From positions 3,571,501 through 3,635,500 of the forward strand of contig NZ_AP014936.1 of assembly GCF_002355415.1 (NCBI RefSeq): DNA of 64,000 nucleotides, in the 5' to 3' direction. How positions within the stretch are numbered: position 1 is the stretch's first letter; every line of letters starts with the position of its first letter. The position numbers were made by a program, and so were the translations under genes. Under the pieces are notes generated by a model. The model had not been told where the DNA came from. It worked only from the letters and a program-made list of their open reading frames with translations, and ran no database searches. Shown here piece after piece: positions 60,767 through 64,000 of this stretch. The stretch is from Sulfurifustis variabilis (GTDB taxonomy: Bacteria; Pseudomonadota; Gammaproteobacteria; Acidiferrobacterales; Sulfurifustaceae).

Positions 60767-62050
60767 ATGAGCAAAATGAATCGCAGAGATTTCCTGAAGC
60801 TGTCGGGCGCGGCCGGCGCGGCCACGATCGTCGGTTCGTTCGGCGTCCGATCGGCGCACGCGGCGAGCGCGAAGGTGGTCGTCATCGGCGGCGGGTTCGG
60901 CGGCGCGACCTGCGCCAAGTACCTGCGGCGCGCGGACGCGAACCTGTCGATCACGCTGGTGGAGCCCAACAGGCAGTTCGTCACCTGCCCCTTCAGCAAT
61001 TACGTGCTGGGCGGCATCCGCACCATGGACTCGATCACGCACAGCTACGACGCGCTGCGCACCAAACACGGCGTCGACGTGGTCCACGACACCGTGACGG
61101 CCATCGATCCCGCCGGCAAGAAGGTGACGCTGGCGAGCGGCAGGACGCTCCCCTACGACCGCCTGGTCGTTTCCCCCGGCGTCGATTTCAAATGGAACGC
61201 CATCGCGGGCTACGACGAGCGGGCGTCGCAGACGATGCCACACGCCTGGAAGGCCGGGCCGCAGACGGTGCTGCTGAGAAAACAGCTCGAGGCGATGCGC
61301 GACGGCGGCACGTTCCTGATGGTCGCCCCGCCCAACCCGTTCCGCTGCCCGCCCGGGCCGTACGAACGCGCCAGCATGGTGGCCCACTACCTCAAGCAGC
61401 ACAAACCGAAATCGAAGATCGTGATTCTCGACCCGAAGGACGCCTTCTCGAAGCAGGGGCTGTTCGTCGCCGGGTGGGACAAGCTCTACCCGGGGATGAT
61501 CGAGTGGGTCGCGGGATCGAAGGGCGGCAAGGTGAGCGCCGTCGACGTCCGCGCGATGACCGTGGAGGCCGAGCTCGACAAGCACAAGGCCGACGTCATC
61601 AACGTGATCCCGCCGCAAACCGCCGGCACGATCGCGCTGCGGAGCGGTCTGGCCGACGAGAAAGGCTGGTGCGCCGTGGACCCGAAGACCTTCGAGTCGA
61701 AAGTGCACAAGGGCATCCACGTGATCGGCGACGCGGCGATCGCGGGCGAGCTGCCGAAATCCGGCTTCGCGGCGAACAGCGAGGCGAAGATCGCGGCCAA
61801 CGCGATCGTGGCCATGCTGCGCGGGGAATCGGTGGGCGAGGCGTCCTACGTCAACACCTGCTACAGCCTGCTGTCGCCCGACTACGGCATCTCCGTCGCG
61901 GGCGTGTACCGCATCACGGACAAAGGCATCGCACAGATCAGCGGGTCCGGCGGCGTGAGCCCCAAGGATGCCGATGCGCAGTTCCGCAAGGACGAAGCCA
62001 AGTACGCCTTCGGCTGGTACGCGAGCATCACCGCGGACGCCTGGGGCTGA
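60767..62050 (+). CDS. fccB: Flavoprotein subunit of flavocytochrome c sulfide dehydrogenase
   Basis: A 427-residue periplasmic flavoprotein that oxidises sulfide to sulfane sulfur. Tat signal [23 protein letters not shown] motif [20 protein letters not shown], redox Cys in [15 protein letters not shown] and the second in [23 protein letters not shown]-binding [20 protein letters not shown] closes the reductase fold. Ten bp after fccA; a terminator follows. Family assignment is firm; FCSD versus SQR is decided by the Tat signal and the cytochrome partner. Confidence 0.95.
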   Translation: MSKMNRRDFLKLSGAAGAATIVGSFGVRSAHAASAKVVVIGGGFGGATCAKYLRRADANLSITLVEPNRQFVTCPFSNYVLGGIRTMDSITHSYDALRTKHGVDVVHDTVTAIDPAGKKVTLASGRTLPYDRLVVSPGVDFKWNAIAGYDERASQTMPHAWKAGPQTVLLRKQLEAMRDGGTFLMVAPPNPFRCPPGPYERASMVAHYLKQHKPKSKIVILDPKDAFSKQGLFVAGWDKLYPGMIEWVAGSKGGKVSAVDVRAMTVEAELDKHKADVINVIPPQTAGTIALRSGLADEKGWCAVDPKTFESKVHKGIHVIGDAAIAGELPKSGFAANSEAKIAANAIVAMLRGESVGEASYVNTCYSLLSPDYGISVAGVYRITDKGIAQISGSGGVSPKDADAQFRKDEAKYAFGWYASITADAWG

Positions 62051-62074
62051 TCCGGAGCGGTTCTCCTCGATGTG

Positions 62075-62102
62075 GGGGCGGCGGAAGCCGCCCCTTTTTT
62101 TT
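62075..62102 (+). terminator. Terminator after fccB
   Basis: Stem GGGGCGGC / GCCGCCCC with GGAA loop followed by eight T, 24 bases after the fccB stop. Confidence 0.92.
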
Positions 62103-62172
62103 CGCACGACCGGATGCCCCTCGGTCGTTGCTCGCCTGCACGCCGGGCTTTCGCAACCGATCCCCGCGTCGG

Positions 62173-62643
62173 TTACTTCTCGAGCAGGCTCCGCAGCATC
62201 CAGGCGTTCTTCTCGTGTACCTGCATGCGCTGCGTAAGGAGATCGGCGCTCGGCTGGTCGTGCGCGCCCTCGGCAAGCGGAATCACGGCACGCGCCGTGC
62301 GCACCACCGCCTCCTGTCCCTGCACCAGCTCGCGGATCATGTCTTCGGCCTTCGGTACGCCCTGTGCCTCCTTGATCGAGCTCAGGCGCGCGAACTCGGC
62401 GTAGGTCCCGGGGGCCGGCGACCCGAGCGCGCGGATGCGCTCGGCGATGAGATCGACCGCCGTCGCGAGCTCCGTGTACTCGGTCTCGAACAGCAGGTGC
62501 AGCGTCTGGAACATCGGCCCGGTGACGTTCCAGTGAAAGTTGTGCGTCTTGAGGTACAGCGTGTACGTATCGGCGAGCAGGCGCGAGAGGCCCTCGGCGA
62601 TCGCCACACGGTCTTTCTCGGCAATGCCTATGTTGATGTCCAT
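62173..62643 (-). CDS. dps: Dps ferritin-like DNA-protection protein
   Basis: A 156-residue Dps. The inter-subunit ferroxidase site is clear in [40 protein letters not shown] (H, D/E ligands). The family [19 protein letters not shown] region and C-terminal helix [14 protein letters not shown] are present. Dodecameric iron storage and peroxide protection. A catalase gene lies 1.2 kb away in the same direction, fitting an oxidative stress group. Confidence 0.94.
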   Translation of the reverse strand: MDINIGIAEKDRVAIAEGLSRLLADTYTLYLKTHNFHWNVTGPMFQTLHLLFETEYTELATAVDLIAERIRALGSPAPGTYAEFARLSSIKEAQGVPKAEDMIRELVQGQEAVVRTARAVIPLAEGAHDQPSADLLTQRMQVHEKNAWMLRSLLEK

Positions 62644-62683
62644 GCTGTTCTCCTTTCGGTTGTCGGTTTTCGTTTCGCCGGCC

Positions 62684-63613
62684 TCATAACGGCGCCAGGT
62701 CGAGCGCCATCATGACGACAAACCCGCCCGTCACGCCCGCCGTGACGCGAAGGTCGTGACCGTGACGGTAGGACTCCGGAATGATGTCGCGAGCCACGAC
62801 GAGCAGCATCGCCCCCGCCGCGAACGCGAGCGCCCAGGGAAGAAGCGGCTGCGCGAACGCCACCACCCCGGCGCCGAACGCACCGCCGATCGGCTCCACG
62901 AGCCCGCCCGCAAGCGCGACGCCCCACGCTTTCGCCCGCGTATAACCGGCCGCCGCGAGCGCGAGAGCGACGACGAGGCCCTCGGGCATGTTCTGCAGCC
63001 CGATGCCGAGCGCGAGCGCTGCGCCGCGGGCGAGGTCGCCCTCGCCGAACCCGACGCCGACCGCGAGCCCCTCGGGGAAATTGTGCAGCGTGATCGCGGC
63101 GACGAAGAGCCACACGCGCTTGAGCTTTTCCGGTCCCACGCCCGCCGGTCCCGCTACGAAATTCCGCTGCGGGACGAGCTCGTGGCTCAGATACAGGAAC
63201 AGGGCGCCGAGGCCGACGCCGGCAGTCACCGTGAGGCCGGCCACGGCCGTCGCGCCCGTGGACACGACGGCCGCCTCGAAGCCGGGAAGGATCAGGGAGA
63301 AGAAAGACGCCGCGAGCATCACGCCCGCGCCGAAGGCGAGCATCGCGTTCCGGAGTCGCTCGGAGATGCGCGAGACGAAAAAGACGGGCGCGGCACCCGC
63401 CGCCGTCGCGAGCCCGGCCAGGAGGCTCGCGCTCGTGCCGATCCGTGCCAGCGACGCGCCCTCGGCGCCGGCGGTCGCGCTGCCCCAGGACGAAGCGAGC
63501 TCGAGCGCCGCGACGGCAGCGAGGACGCCCGCGAGCACGACGAGGACCGGAGCGCCCGCGAGGGGGATCCGGTCTTCGAGGCGCTGCCTGGCGGCAAGTA
63601 TCGCGGCGGTCAT
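62684..63613 (-). CDS. ZIP family metal transporter
   Basis: A 309-residue ZIP transporter with about eight helices. Metal-site motifs in paired helices: [20 protein letters not shown] (HNFPEG) and [20 protein letters not shown] (QNMPEG), as in GufA/ZupT-type zinc permeases. It is 40 bp upstream of dps in the same direction, so co-expression is likely. Zinc is most likely, but iron or manganese cannot be excluded. Confidence 0.9.
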   Translation of the reverse strand: MTAAILAARQRLEDRIPLAGAPVLVVLAGVLAAVAALELASSWGSATAGAEGASLARIGTSASLLAGLATAAGAAPVFFVSRISERLRNAMLAFGAGVMLAASFFSLILPGFEAAVVSTGATAVAGLTVTAGVGLGALFLYLSHELVPQRNFVAGPAGVGPEKLKRVWLFVAAITLHNFPEGLAVGVGFGEGDLARGAALALGIGLQNMPEGLVVALALAAAGYTRAKAWGVALAGGLVEPIGGAFGAGVVAFAQPLLPWALAFAAGAMLLVVARDIIPESYRHGHDLRVTAGVTGGFVVMMALDLAPL

Positions 63614-63828
63614 GGTCGTGGGCGATGTCCGATGTCTCTCTTTCGGACATCCTAGGGACGCTCCGGCCCGCCTTCCAATGAATCATCGCTACCGCCGCGA
63701 TAGGCTCAGACAATTAGCTTCCCCTCGCCCCGCCACGCACGAGCGCAAAGGCCGGACCGGGAGGCGTTCGATCCGGGTCCGGCGACGCGGGCTGCCGGCC
63801 TGGCAGCCGACAGCCCGCGCTCCGCGTC

Positions 63829-64000
63829 TCAGGCAGCCTTGAGCTCAGCAACGTCGATTCCGAGCCCCCTGGCCACGCCCTCGCCGTAGGCCGGATCCGC
63901 CTTGTAGAAGTGCCGGATCTGGCGCAGCTGGATCGCGTGCGGCACGCCCCGCATCGCGCCCACGATGTTGCCGACGAGCCGTTGCTTCTCCTCGGCGCCC
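63829..64000 (-). CDS. katA: Catalase, C-terminal end (5' part outside window)
   Basis: The last 56 codons of a gene running in from the right edge: [40 protein letters not shown]. The segment V-x-IQLRQI-HF-KADP-YG--VA-GLG is the C-terminus of clade 3 heme catalases. A GC-rich inverted repeat (63787-63794/63811-63818) lies after the stop but lacks a T-run. Confidence 0.85.
   Translation of the reverse strand, partial: GAEEKQRLVGNIVGAMRGVPHAIQLRQIRHFYKADPAYGEGVARGLGIDVAELKAA

Overview
The window is GC-rich, densely coded bacterial DNA with many 1-10 bp start/stop overlaps between genes. The gene set points to a gammaproteobacterial, chemolithotrophic sulfur oxidiser that respires at low oxygen. 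It carries dissimilatory sat-aprBA, flavocytochrome c sulfide dehydrogenase, a complete cbb3 oxidase locus with FNR, and type II secretion and type IV pilus motor genes. Sulfurifustis/Sulfuricaulis-like Acidiferrobacterales would fit, but that is inference from content; no 16S or other rRNA, tRNA or CRISPR was seen.

Layout. 1-7167: type II secretion operon on the minus strand (gspE-F-G-H-I-J-K-L, gspL leaving the left edge), with a hairpin-rich 400 bp insert between gspG and gspH. 7168-11698: an AT-richer accessory island between gspE and pilU. It holds a secreted-protein gene, a second secreted-protein gene broken by an IS3-family element and probably by a frameshift, a decayed paralogue tail, and a 162 bp copy of the 3' end of pilU. 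11699-15534: pilU, pilT, then divergent proC-yggT. 15633-28016: dynamin-like GTPase, AmpG-like permease, YbbAP-type ABC exporter with divergent tesA, chaB, two paralogous lipoproteins, glutaredoxin, a DUF455 protein and rluE. 28093-29031: a BrnT/BrnA-type toxin-antitoxin pair with an unusually long antitoxin and a clear palindromic operator. 29116-33197: xthA, pyrE, an SRPBCC protein, a bactofilin, a TauE/SafE permease and a DUF4124 protein.

33474-37236: sat, aprB and aprA, the enzymes that convert sulfite to sulfate via APS with ATP gain, with a terminator-like hairpin between sat and aprB. 37335-43601: ybaK, PstS-like protein and porin, two Sel1-repeat proteins, a YkgJ-type protein and an orphan ParA. 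43662-55095: cbb3 oxidase structural genes ccoNOQP with ccoG and ccoH, an FNR box upstream of ccoN, ompW, fnr, and ccoI-ccoS for copper delivery and assembly. 55103-58489: peptidase-like protein, small cytochromes c and a methyltransferase.

58823-62050: the most interesting unit. A sigma-54 activator of FisR type, with three N-terminal cysteines spaced as recalled for the sulfane-sulfur sensor FisR, is followed by repeat/palindrome activator sites, a near-perfect -24/-12 promoter, and the two flavocytochrome c sulfide dehydrogenase genes. The DNA therefore suggests a self-contained sulfide-responsive switch. 62173-64000: dps, a ZIP metal transporter and the C-terminus of a catalase.
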